Positions 56,077 through 64,000 of a stretch of DNA of 64,000 bases are shown one piece after another. The position numbers were made by a program, and so were the translations under genes. Each line of letters begins with the position of its first letter. Position 1 is the stretch's first letter. Below the pieces are notes generated by a model. The model saw only the letters and a program-made list of their open reading frames with translations, was not told the origin of the DNA and made no database searches. The stretch is from Aplectana chamaeleonis (taxonomy: Eukaryota > Nematoda > Chromadorea > Rhabditida > Cosmocercidae), in NCBI GenBank assembly GCA_029168955.1, contig JAPDOI010000210.1:620001-684000 (forward strand), in the 5' to 3' direction.

Positions 56077-56569
56077 TTAAAGGCAGTGTTCACGACAATC
56101 TTCAATTTTTTAGATTAATAGCTAAATCGATTGTTTGGCCCCCGGGTAGAACATAAATGACGAAGGAATCGAGAAAACCGCGCCAGAAGGTCAAAAAATC
56201 CTTTACTCTCACCCCACCTCTTTACTCTCACAGGAACTGTTCGTTGTGACAATGAAATCATTTGTGGGCCCGTCCTCTACAATTATTTGCTTTCTGTTGC
56301 TCTGTTTTTTTCTTCGGACCCTTACTAGTTATATTTTGCTTGGAATATTCCTCCATTTTCGACTGATCCCATTTTTCACCGGTGACAACCACCGCGAACA
56401 TGTTCATACAACTGGACAACTTGTCCGAGCCAGAGATTAATGTCACTGAAATAAGACGTTTTAAAGCGTTTCTCGCCGTTTCTTCGTAATTTCTGTAACA
56501 CTCGGTGGCCAACGCCTTGTTTTGAGTGGAAAACTCGGGAACGAGAATCATCGTGAACACTGCCTTTAA
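56077..56569 (-). mobile_element. TTAA-AGGCA element, type F1b
   Basis: TTAA-AGGCAGTGTTCACGACAA to ATCGTGAACACTGCCT-TTAA. Inverted relative to 8149-8643. Confidence 0.75.
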
Positions 56570-56659
56570 ACGGTTTTTTTTTCACGGTATTTGAGTGTTC
56601 TGTGGGGTCTTTTCCCTATTAACCCTTAGTAGACTTAGGTACTTAGAAACATCAAAAAT

Positions 56660-56860
56660 TAAAATACGGTTTTTCATCGTGAACACTGCCTTTAATAAGG
56701 GGCAGGCCGACACCGGTAATTAGCCGTTATGTGCCTTGTTTTTGAGCAGTCTTTTCGCAAATTTCTGAGTTTTTCTTTCACTTTTTTTTGTGATGACCAA
56801 ATCTATGTACATTCTCATGAAGAGAGCTCGAAAGTCGTATTTATCGTGAACCCTACCTTT
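56660..56860. mobile_element. Element ends: F1 tip and F4 right half
   Basis: 56668-56695 is a bare CATCGTGAACACTGCCTTTAA tip. 56696-56860 is the right half of F4 (CGACACCGGTAATTAG, TTTTTGAGC, ATCGTGAACCCTACCTTTAA). Confidence 0.55.
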
Positions 56861-56875
56861 AATGCATGCTGATTA

Positions 56876-57126
56876 ATTTTTATAACGTCCACATTCTGTG
56901 CCGATTTACAAAAAAAAAAGTACAGCGCTGAAGTTCCCCCATGAGGCCAAAGCACCGAAGACAACTCTTTCGAATTAGAAGAGAACATGATTTTGCAAAA
57001 CAAGAGAAATACATAGTTCAGAGAGTTGCACCAAATTTCAATCGGAAATGATGCAAATCGAGTGAGCGAAACCATGATTGGCCAAAGTTCTGCCCAATGA
57101 AAGAAATATCAATTATCTAGAAGTGT
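56876..57126. other. No feature seen
   Basis: Nothing supported. 57510-57690 on the other side of the open frame is GC-richer but without a recognised feature. Confidence 0.3.
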
Positions 57127-57477
57127 TCATTCATTCACATAAATTTCACTGAGGAGTGCATATATCCTTAAGCAATCAGGAGTAAAATAAATAGAGCCAG
57201 ATCCCATCTCCGCTGTGGCAGCATGCGCTCGTGCAGATTCATTCATTAAACGGTCTCGCCGTCGTAATTTTTTTCTATTTTGAAATGAAACATTTCGAAA
57301 TAAAATAGTTGCATATAGAAGCAAGAGAACAGAAGTGAAATCATCAAAAACAGCAACAGATTCACAAAACAATTGTGTGGAGGGAGACTCGCGATCTGAG
57401 TAACACTCCAAGCTAGGATGGTTCTTCTTAATTAAATGCCACCAGTGATGAGCCAGAGCTACATAGTTGAGGATCAA
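57127..57477 (-). CDS. Unrecognised open frame, possible exon
   Basis: The 116-codon frame has no ATG near its beginning (it opens after a TGA near 57507), so if coding it is an exon or a remnant. The peptide has one hydrophobic segment (FTSVLLLLYATILF) followed by a basic stretch (RKKLRRRDR) and SARAHAATAEMGSG, a pattern of a membrane anchor with a cytoplasmic flank. It shares no repeat with the rest of the window. No convincing acceptor was found upstream. Function unknown and coding status doubtful. Confidence 0.22.
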   Translation of the reverse strand: MILNYVALAHHWWHLIKKNHPSLECYSDRESPSTQLFCESVAVFDDFTSVLLLLYATILFRNVSFQNRKKLRRRDRLMNESARAHAATAEMGSGSIYFTPDCLRIYALLSEIYVNE

Positions 57478-57975
57478 GTATACATCTTCAACATGTTGTA
57501 TGTATCAGATGGGAGGAAAAAAGTGCAGATGAAGATGGCTGGCGGCCAAGTCTGAATTCGTCCGTGGAGCCGCAGGAGGTTCGCATCGCTGCTCCGATTA
57601 TCTTTCAAGTCGCTGAAATTTCTTAACTTCCCGCCAAACTCGGACCGCCCCATCAGCGTTGGATGAGTTGACGTACGCGAACATGAAATGAATGAAGGCG
57701 ATTCAGCATGAATCTAGATGGAGCAAGAGTCTGCGGACAAGGATAGATGCTAACCAGCGTGTTTACTACCCCTCACGAGGGCTTGTTTTACACATACATA
57801 CACCGATGTTTTTGAAAACCATGTCCAAAATGCTGTACGTACAGGTGTATCAGCAATCCGTGTTGAAAAATCCCTGAAAAAAATTAGGGATTTCCCGAAA
57901 ACGGGATCGTCATAGCTTACAAGGGAAGTGTTTAGAGTAGTAAACGCAACTGCCGCAACGATTAGTACCGTTAGT

Positions 57976-59893
57976 ATAGTCTACAGCAATGGAAGTAGGA
58001 CCTGGTGAGGTTGCGGATTCGTCCTAACATACGGTAGTTTGTTAGGGGTAACACTCAATTTTCCGAAACAGCTGTGATAGATCGGTTAATTTGTGTTTTC
58101 ACCGATATGAGTAAATCTGTGGAAGCAATGAAAACAGGTGAAAATGTGAGAATGGAAACACAAACTCACCGGCCAATCTCAGCTGTTTCGAAAAAAAAAA
58201 TGAGTGATAACACAATCAGACTACAGGGGCCGGATTCATCAACGCGGCAGCGCTGGTAGCGCTATCCAGTGGTAGCGCTACCCACGGTGGATTGCTACCC
58301 TAATCATCACGATCGCAATGCTACCGTGGGTAGCGGTACCAAGCAGTTACGCCTGAAAGCGTTATGTGTGTGGCGACACTGCAATGTTTTACAAACGACG
58401 GCTATTGCACATTTCTCGTAATCGCTTTCCAGAAGCCTAACCTTTTGGAAACTCACAAAACCTGAAGCGTAAAAAAGCAAAGAACCATGAATAAAGTAAA
58501 TATCTGTGTTCGAATCACATGAAGAATTCAACGGCATGGGAAACGCGGCAATGGTTTTCAGGTTTTTCGGTAGATTTTATTAATATGCTCTTCAATCTGT
58601 AACATATGTAGTTTGAATAATGAGAATGAAGATGATATGTATACTAATCGGGAATTTTTTCGGGACACTCAAATGATTTCGCGTCTCATATGTAGCTGGA
58701 TTGCGGCGTCTCATAAAAGTACCCAAGACGGTATTTTTACGTAGAAATTGTCAATAACTAGAAATAAAAGAAACAAAAAATCAGCCTTAACAGGCTTGGG
58801 CCTAAATGTGAAATCATTAATTTGCCGTAGTACTTATGCGAACGCTTTATACCTTATATTCACCTAGTTTTCGTATAGTGTTTAGGTTAGGAAAAAACCG
58901 GGAGTGAATAACGGCTGTTCCCTTTCGATTATGTTTTCAATCTGTATTTTTTCCTCATCTCATCATCACCCATTCTTCGCCGCCTTCGTCGCTGGGATAA
59001 ATTGAAATAGTGTTTTGCCTGAAAATTAGAAGTTGTGAGAACCCAATTCTCGCACAAAAGGGAAATCATAGATACATGTTAGTTTCGTGCAAATATAATT
59101 GCGGTTTTTATTGAATCATACTCTTTCGTCGAAACGAGCTCTTTTTGCAAAATTTAATATGACATTGAAAAGCGCATTTCTTCATCTATCTTACCCTACC
59201 GGTAAAAGAAAAGCAAAATAAATTTTACGGATTAAGGGATTCCGTGTAGTTTTTACCTAAGTTTGGTGTCTCAAAGTCATTGCGTTAAAGAGAAACTGAA
59301 GACAGCAAGAATATTCACTACTTAGAACACATACCGAATTTTAATTCAGAAAAGATAGGGTTTTATGAGGAAATACAAGAAGTATCAAAAAGAGAAGCAT
59401 CAAAATCCACAAAAAATCAACTGGTCAAGATAAATTATTTATCAAAACCCGAAATTATTTTTGCTCCAACCAAATAATTCAAAAAGAACCAAGCCTTGAC
59501 GATAAATAACGAGTATTGAGAAGATGGTGGCGGAAAATGACGATGAAAACACAAAATCTTGACCAAATAGGTTAAAAATTGCCGGAAATCCGTTTTACAA
59601 GGGGCTTGAAAACAGCTGTTCAAAGGACTAGCGCGCAAATTCAGCATCAGAGCGCGAAATCTCGCTGGGTAGGACGCCGCTGGTAGGACCCTACCCGACA
59701 TTCGCGCAGGGTAGGCTTGGTAGGCTGCTACCGAGGGTAGCAAGTTTCGTGAATCGCATCAATCGCGCGGATTTCGGTAGGAAGCTACCCTTACCCAGCC
59801 TACCAGCGCTAAATTTCGTTGATGAATCCGGCCCCAGTATGTTAATACGAGTCCGCAACCTCACCAGGTCCTGCTTCCATTGCTGTAGACTAT
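57976..59893. mobile_element. Foldback element inside the left arm
   Basis: Arms 57976-58033 and 59837-59893 (TCTACAGCAATGGAAGTAGG ... CTGGTGAGGTTGCGGA) pair closely. Its centre has a further pair CGAAACAGCTG/CAGCTGTTTCG (58055-58190), and the 1.6 kb element is inserted near its right arm. Confidence 0.6.
58226..59835 (+). mobile_element. GGGGCCGG-ended element, copy 2
   Basis: Same 19-bp ends and GGTAG/CTACC subterminal clusters as 11650-13276. The two copies are alike along nearly all of their 1.61-1.63 kb, with scattered substitutions and small indels. Confidence 0.8.
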
Positions 59894-60930
59894 ATGTCTA
59901 GTGGCTAAATAGTGAAAACGCGCAGTATCCCGCCCCGAGCTGCAGGTTTCAAGAATTACAAGCCTAAAAAGGTGGTTTTTTGTGCTTTGTGTACCCTCCA
60001 AAAATGGAATTAATCTTCCAAAAATTCGGAAACGGACCTCATAAATGTGTTCAGTGCCCAAACCTGCCCCACTGAGCAAAGTTTGGGTTAAGGCACATGT
60101 CCCATACTTTGTCCAAGGCTGACAGCGTTTTTGGACTTGTACGGATTTTCGGTTGGGCGAATATTTATACCGATTAGAGTGCTTTGGAAGCGTTTTAGAA
60201 AAATGTTCCAGATTTGACCTAAAATTCTCCCAGGTGAGTTTTTCAAGGCGCTGATCACGAATATGTAGTTTATTAGTCAATTTTCCAGAGTTTTCGGCTC
60301 ATTTCGTTCGAAGCTTCCCAACCGGGGAAAATTTCGAGGGAAAAACGCCACTTTTGAGATTTTCGGATTGCTACGGTAGATATTGCTCAAATTGTTCCTC
60401 TGAGGGTTATTTGGAGTGCTGAACACGGATCTGGAGTCCGTTTATCGATTTTTCGCAAAATACGGTAGATTACAGTGCGTATACGGTAGTTTGGACAAAA
60501 TCTCAGATTTCAATGAAAATTTGTATACGGGGGTTATTCGAGGTGGAGAGTACGAATTTAACGTCCGTTCGTCGATTTTCAAAATACTAAGGTGAGTTTC
60601 GCCCCTAAATGACATGTTACCCACCGTAACCTACAGTAAACCTCGAAATTTCGACAAATGAACTCCAGATTCGTGTTCACCACCCTTGATTACCCCTACA
60701 TGCAAGTTTTGGGCTAAATCCGAAAAAAATTTTTGAAACTCGCAAAGAAATGCCTGACGGACAAACACACCTGTGCCTTTTCGCGAGGCTTAAAAAATCC
60801 TCATAACTTTTCTGAACCTACAGCTCGGGACTGGATACTGCGCAGTTTTACTATTGAGCCAGAAGAGATACTTACGATACTAGTCGTTTTCGCAGGTGCG
60901 TTTACCACTCTAAACACCACCCTTGTTAGC

Positions 60931-61290
60931 TAGAAAAAGATATACCCAAAGTCAGGTTTTGAGGCTTTCAGAGAAATTGTTTCGTATTTGGCTCAAAAAG
61001 ATTTAGGGGTTGTTTTGGGTGTTGAATACGAATCCGAGACCAAATTGCCTATTATCCAGAGGTTTTAGTTGATTTGCCTCAAGGCTTCCCACTGGGGAAA
61101 ATTTAAAAAAAACAAGCACGGCTTTTGGCGATGTCCTGATTGTTAGGATAAAACTGTCCTCAAGACGTTCTCATAAGATTATTTGGACTGTTTGGCATAA
61201 ATCTGTAGTCCGTCCACCGGTTTTTCTTGAATTGCGGTATGTAGCGGTGGGCATACAGTAGTTTGGTCAAAGTTGGGATGTTGCTCGAAT
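60931..61290. repeat. ACAAGGG-type interior fragment
   Basis: GTTGTTTTGGGTGTTGAATA, CCCACTGGGGAAAATTT and TAGCGGTGGGCATACAGTAG belong to the recurrent interior. No end visible. Confidence 0.45.
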
Positions 61291-61306
61291 TCACAGCGCG
61301 AGCGAG

Positions 61307-61493
61307 GCTTAGGAGCAGTTGAGCCGGCACACGTGACGCGCGCGACGGAAAGACGCAACGTTCACGTTAGCTTTGGTTAAAGTTAACAGAGGGCCTCTCC
61401 TACGGGATCTCGTATCATGCGCCCCATCGACGACATTTACGTCGCGGTTTTCCATCGCACGCGTCATGTGTGCCAGCTCAACTGCTACTTAGC
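61307..61493. repeat. GC-rich palindrome
   Basis: 61307-61358 (GCTTAGGAGCAGTTGAGCC, CACACGTGACGCG) pairs with 61441-61493 (CGCGTCATGTGTGCCAGCTC, AACTGCTACTTAG). Part of it recurs near 21850-21880. Confidence 0.6.
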
Positions 61494-62483
61494 CCCACAC
61501 GCGCTGCGAATTCGATCAACATCCCGTCAAAGTCTTAGGTTTGGCTCAGAATTCCGCTCGTCTGAGGACGCTCATGTGTTCAATTTCCGGCTCTCTTAGT
61601 ATCTTGACAACTTGTGCAACAAGTTTTTTTTTTTCCAAAAAATGATGTTTTCCTTAGTGATTCAGGTAAAATGTTGGTTACGAAAATTTGCTTCAGTCTT
61701 GTCAATATAGTATGCTCAAGAATATTTGCAGATAGCATCGTTGTTAATTATGACGTGCTCAACAGAAATTTGTCAACTATTGTGGCAAGCATCGCATGAT
61801 GTGGGAGGGTAGCCAATTATTAGAAAGTGCATTTTTTCGAAATCTGAACTAGTTCCTCAAACGTATTTTGCTGAATCTGACCTTATATTCGGAAAAAAAG
61901 TGACGAAATTGACCTGAAAACACTCATCGCTTTTCAAAATGCCATCCTGGTTCCTTAGTTAGGTCATATGTGGAGGTCTTGTTGGGCAAGTTTGCAGGTT
62001 TGACGCAATTGTACCCAACAGGGATACTTTTAGCAATAACGGATAGTCAAGGGTTAATTGAAGTTTTCCTCAGTCTTCGACCGGGGTATATTAACCGGAA
62101 AACATGGGTTACATTTGGGCTAGCCACAAGATTTGCACGCGGTCGCAAAGGCAAACAAAATCACACTTCAAGACTCGCGGTTCATGAATCTCACTCAACC
62201 CTTCTAGTTCAATCCTGAAGATTAATTGTTGGTACTACAGTCTCAACCTCCTAAATTCCATTTACCAAAGTTTCTAATGTTCGCAAAGGTGGTAGAATGA
62301 GGGCATGGTCCCCTTACTAGATAAAGTGTAAGGAGTGGACCAAACGCGATCGTTGCGCCGTTCGCGACGCCACCGGCCGAAGCGGTTTTGATCGCGCGCA
62401 AAAATCTACCTCCGCGACAGCGTTCACCATTTTTTACATACCTTCGAAGGCAACGTACGCTCGAAAAACCGTGTCCGATTTTC
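61494..62483. other. No gene recognised
   Basis: An 83-codon frame at 61970-62218 opens with GTG, has no motif and no splice support. Nothing else is supported. Confidence 0.3.
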
Positions 62484-63026
62484 TTAAAGGCAGTGGTCGC
62501 GATCAAATATGCTGGTCTTCTTTTCCTCTCTGAACCCTTTTCTGGGTTTCGAGTAGTAGGACCTATAAGAAAGTATCGCGAAAAAACGGCTGTTTTGGGC
62601 CAAATTTTAAGCCTGAACTTTCTGGTCTTTTAATAGTGGACGAGCCCACTCCACACCATCGGCATCGATGACCTCTTATATCAAGAACATCAGCTGGCTT
62701 GAAATTGAACTTCAATAATGAACATTACTCATCTAGTCAAAAACATTGACAGAAGTGCTTGCTTTCATTGTTCAACTGTTTTTATTTGGTAAATTGGCAT
62801 TTATTCCTCCCTCCGAATGTCGATGATTTTTGACTGCTCGGCATCAGACTGCGAATTTTTCGGGCGGCGCTGTGCACGTGTGCATGAACTGACATCTTTA
62901 GGTCTTAGAAACTCTAATCCTAGTCCGTTTTTCAGCGCCACCTTCATAGTTTTTCAGCTGTTTCCGATCTAAGCTATTTTTTGTACTTTTTTCGATAACG
63001 TTTTTTATCGTGACCACTGTCTTTAA
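62484..63026 (-). mobile_element. TTAA-AGGCA element, type F7
   Basis: TTAA-AGGCAGTGGTCGCGATC to ATCGTGACCACTGTCT-TTAA. It is the inverted partner of 26745-27308. Confidence 0.75.
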
Positions 63027-63099
63027 CCGTTTGCGCAGCTGGATGAGCTTCTTAAACTTCTTAGGCTACTTAGTTCTTTTTGACCTTTCTAATGTCGGC

Positions 63100-63150
63100 A
63101 ACTACTTCAACCCATTCACGACCAAGTGTCCCACAGGTGGGACACGTTTT
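63100..63150. repeat. GTCCCAC palindromic repeat fragment
   Basis: CAACCCATTCACGACCAAGT then GTCCCACAGGTGGGAC, the same as the motif in the 0.61 kb tandem units. Confidence 0.5.
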
Positions 63151-63228
63151 TCAAAAATCGATTTTTCCGCAGCACGAAGGAACTTACAAACCTACATATG
63201 ATCAGAGCATTGACCTGCCCTATTCATA

Positions 63229-63430
63229 CAGTAGGTGCGGGCGGATCGCTGGCTTTTGGCGGGTGGATCGACATCCCCCGCCATCCGCCCGCCAGAAGCC
63301 AGCGATCCGCCCTGCAGCAGCCAGTGATCCGCCCGGCAGTAGCCAGCGATACGCCCGCTAGTAGCCAGCAATCCGCCCGCCACTAGCCAGCGAGCCGCCC
63401 GCCATTAGCCAGCAATCCGCCCTCGATGCC
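63229..63430 (-). repeat. GCGGGCGGATCGCTGGC array, locus B downstream
   Basis: Seven or more units of about 24 bp read from right to left (GCCAGCGATCCGCCC, GTAGCCAGCAATCCGCCCGC ...). The orientation turns near 63282 (CCCCCGCCATCCGCCCGCC). Confidence 0.75.
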
Positions 63431-63597
63431 ACATGTTAGTTTCCGGTGGTTCCCACCACGGTCCCCGTGTGCGGGACCAACCCCCCCTAGCCGTAGGGAC
63501 CATCCCCTCAGCTGCCAAAAATTATCCTTCGGCCTCTGAGTGATCCTTCAGAGGTGACTTTAAGTCACCATTCAGGATCGGCCTCGAAATGCCGAGT
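63421..63597 (-). ncRNA. Possible structured RNA, locus B
   Basis: Inverted relative of locus A. The hairpin at 63542-63579 keeps GATCCT/AGGATC and GGTGACTT/AAGTCACC while the joining bases differ. The GC-rich hairpin GGACCATCCCCTCAGC side and GGTTCCCACCACGG side is also kept. Conservation of the paired parts between A and B favours a structured product, though only about 180 bp are compared. Confidence 0.4.
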
Positions 63598-63628
63598 GAG
63601 CAGTCAGTGCGATGGAGCGCCTTTTATA
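63597..63628 (-). promoter_or_regulatory. TATA box and initiator, structured locus B
   Basis: On the minus strand TATAAAA (63622-63628) is 31 bp before the A of CTCACTCGG (63597), exactly as in locus A. Confidence 0.5.
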
Positions 63629-63711
63629 CCCTTCGGTTTGTTTACTCTGAGCATGATACAGATAACAGAAAAGAACTCGTCAATGATTGACAAGTTTCAC
63701 CGTGTAAAATG

Positions 63712-64000
63712 CGAGCGGGCGGATCGCTGGCTATCAAAGCAGTGGCGGGCGGATCGCTGGCTATCAAAGCTCTGGCGGGCGGATCGCTGGCAGGTTGCGG
63801 GCGAATCGCTGCATCTCATAGCTCAGCGGGCGGATCGCTGGCCATCAAAGCCCTTGCGGGCGAATCGCTGGCAGGTTGCGGGTGGATCGCCGCTTCAGAG
63901 CTTGCCAGCTATCCGCCCGCTAGCGTGATCAACTTTCCCAGGTGCCGCTATCCGCCCGCCAAAACGCAGCGATCCGCCCGCAACTTGCAGGCGTACCACC
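63712..64000 (-). repeat. GCGGGCGGATCGCTGGC array, locus B upstream
   Basis: About seven forward units (GCGGGCGGATCGCTGGCTAT, CAAAGC spacers) followed by about three reversed ones after 63905. This is the mirror of the array at 49642-49930. It runs to the window edge. Confidence 0.75.

Larger units (their letters stand above)
57919..60926. mobile_element. ACAAGGG-ended element with two nested insertions
   Basis: The left end ACAAGGGAAGTGTTTAGAGT pairs with the right end, read inverted, ACAAGGGTGGTGTTTAGAGT. The match continues about 60 bp through GTAAACGCA.CTGC and TTAGTACCG/CTAGTATCG. Beyond the insertions the left arm continues at 59895 (GCGCAGTATC.C..CCCGAGCTG), matching 60815-60850. The interior 60000-60700 repeats the GTTATTTGGAGTGCTGAACA phrase. 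Non-coding. Confidence 0.6.

Noticed and set aside
61970..62218. 83-codon frame with plausible peptide
   Set aside because: GTG at the beginning, no splice signals, no motif, no repeat or conservation evidence.

Overview
The window looks like repeat-dominated, gene-poor DNA from an animal nuclear genome, most likely a nematode. The base composition is AT-rich, with long A and T runs. There are mariner transposons and very many short inverted-repeat elements flanked by TTAA. Phrases of the CTACAGTAACCTAC type resemble repeats I know from Caenorhabditis-like genomes. The nematode call is inference. No conserved host protein was recognised, and no operon, rRNA or intact tRNA was seen.

Layout. 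0-4 kb: sparse DNA with a few hairpins and one tRNA-like relic. 3.9-5.5 kb: an ACAAGGG-ended inverted-repeat element interrupted by a TTAA element. 5.9-6.1 kb: a possible 60-residue ORF. 6.5-7.8 kb: an almost complete mariner. 8.1-9.1 kb: two abutting TTAA elements. 11.1-15.1 kb: a second mariner split by a chain of TTAA elements, one of which carries a further 1.6 kb element. 16.5-17.4, 26.3-27.8, 28.6-30.9, 31.6-33.5, 49.3, 52.2-56.9 and 62.5-63.0 kb: more TTAA elements, often joined end to end. 17.9-19.4 and 21.9-23.0 kb: larger inverted-repeat elements. 23.9-24.5 kb: a TATA-box promoter followed by a highly structured GC-rich stretch. Relatives of that locus lie at 49.6-50.3 kb and, inverted, at 63.2-64.0 kb. 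24.9-26.1 kb: a 0.6 kb tandem duplication. 34.8-35.1 kb: an AAAT microsatellite. 35.2-36.1 kb: a possible small spliced gene on the minus strand. 36.3-38.6 and 45.1-45.7 kb: GC-rich hairpins and long palindromes. 38.7-41.5 kb: a 21/42-bp minisatellite with higher-order structure. 57.9-60.9 kb: a three-level nested element.

The unifying observation is a superfamily of about 0.33-0.9 kb non-coding elements with termini of the form TTAA-AGGCA... . At least seven terminus types (called F1 to F7 here) are present. They share a related core, insert at TTAA, and at ten places abut through a single shared TTAA-like tetranucleotide. Insertion at TTAA is supported by the interrupted mariner, whose reading frame resumes on both sides of one TTAA. 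The second notable pattern is three loci with a TATA box about 31 bp from an initiator-like A. Each is followed by a conserved GGTGACT/AGTCACC hairpin, a GC-rich hairpin and arrays of short repeats. This may be an unrecognised structured RNA or the control region of an unknown mobile element.
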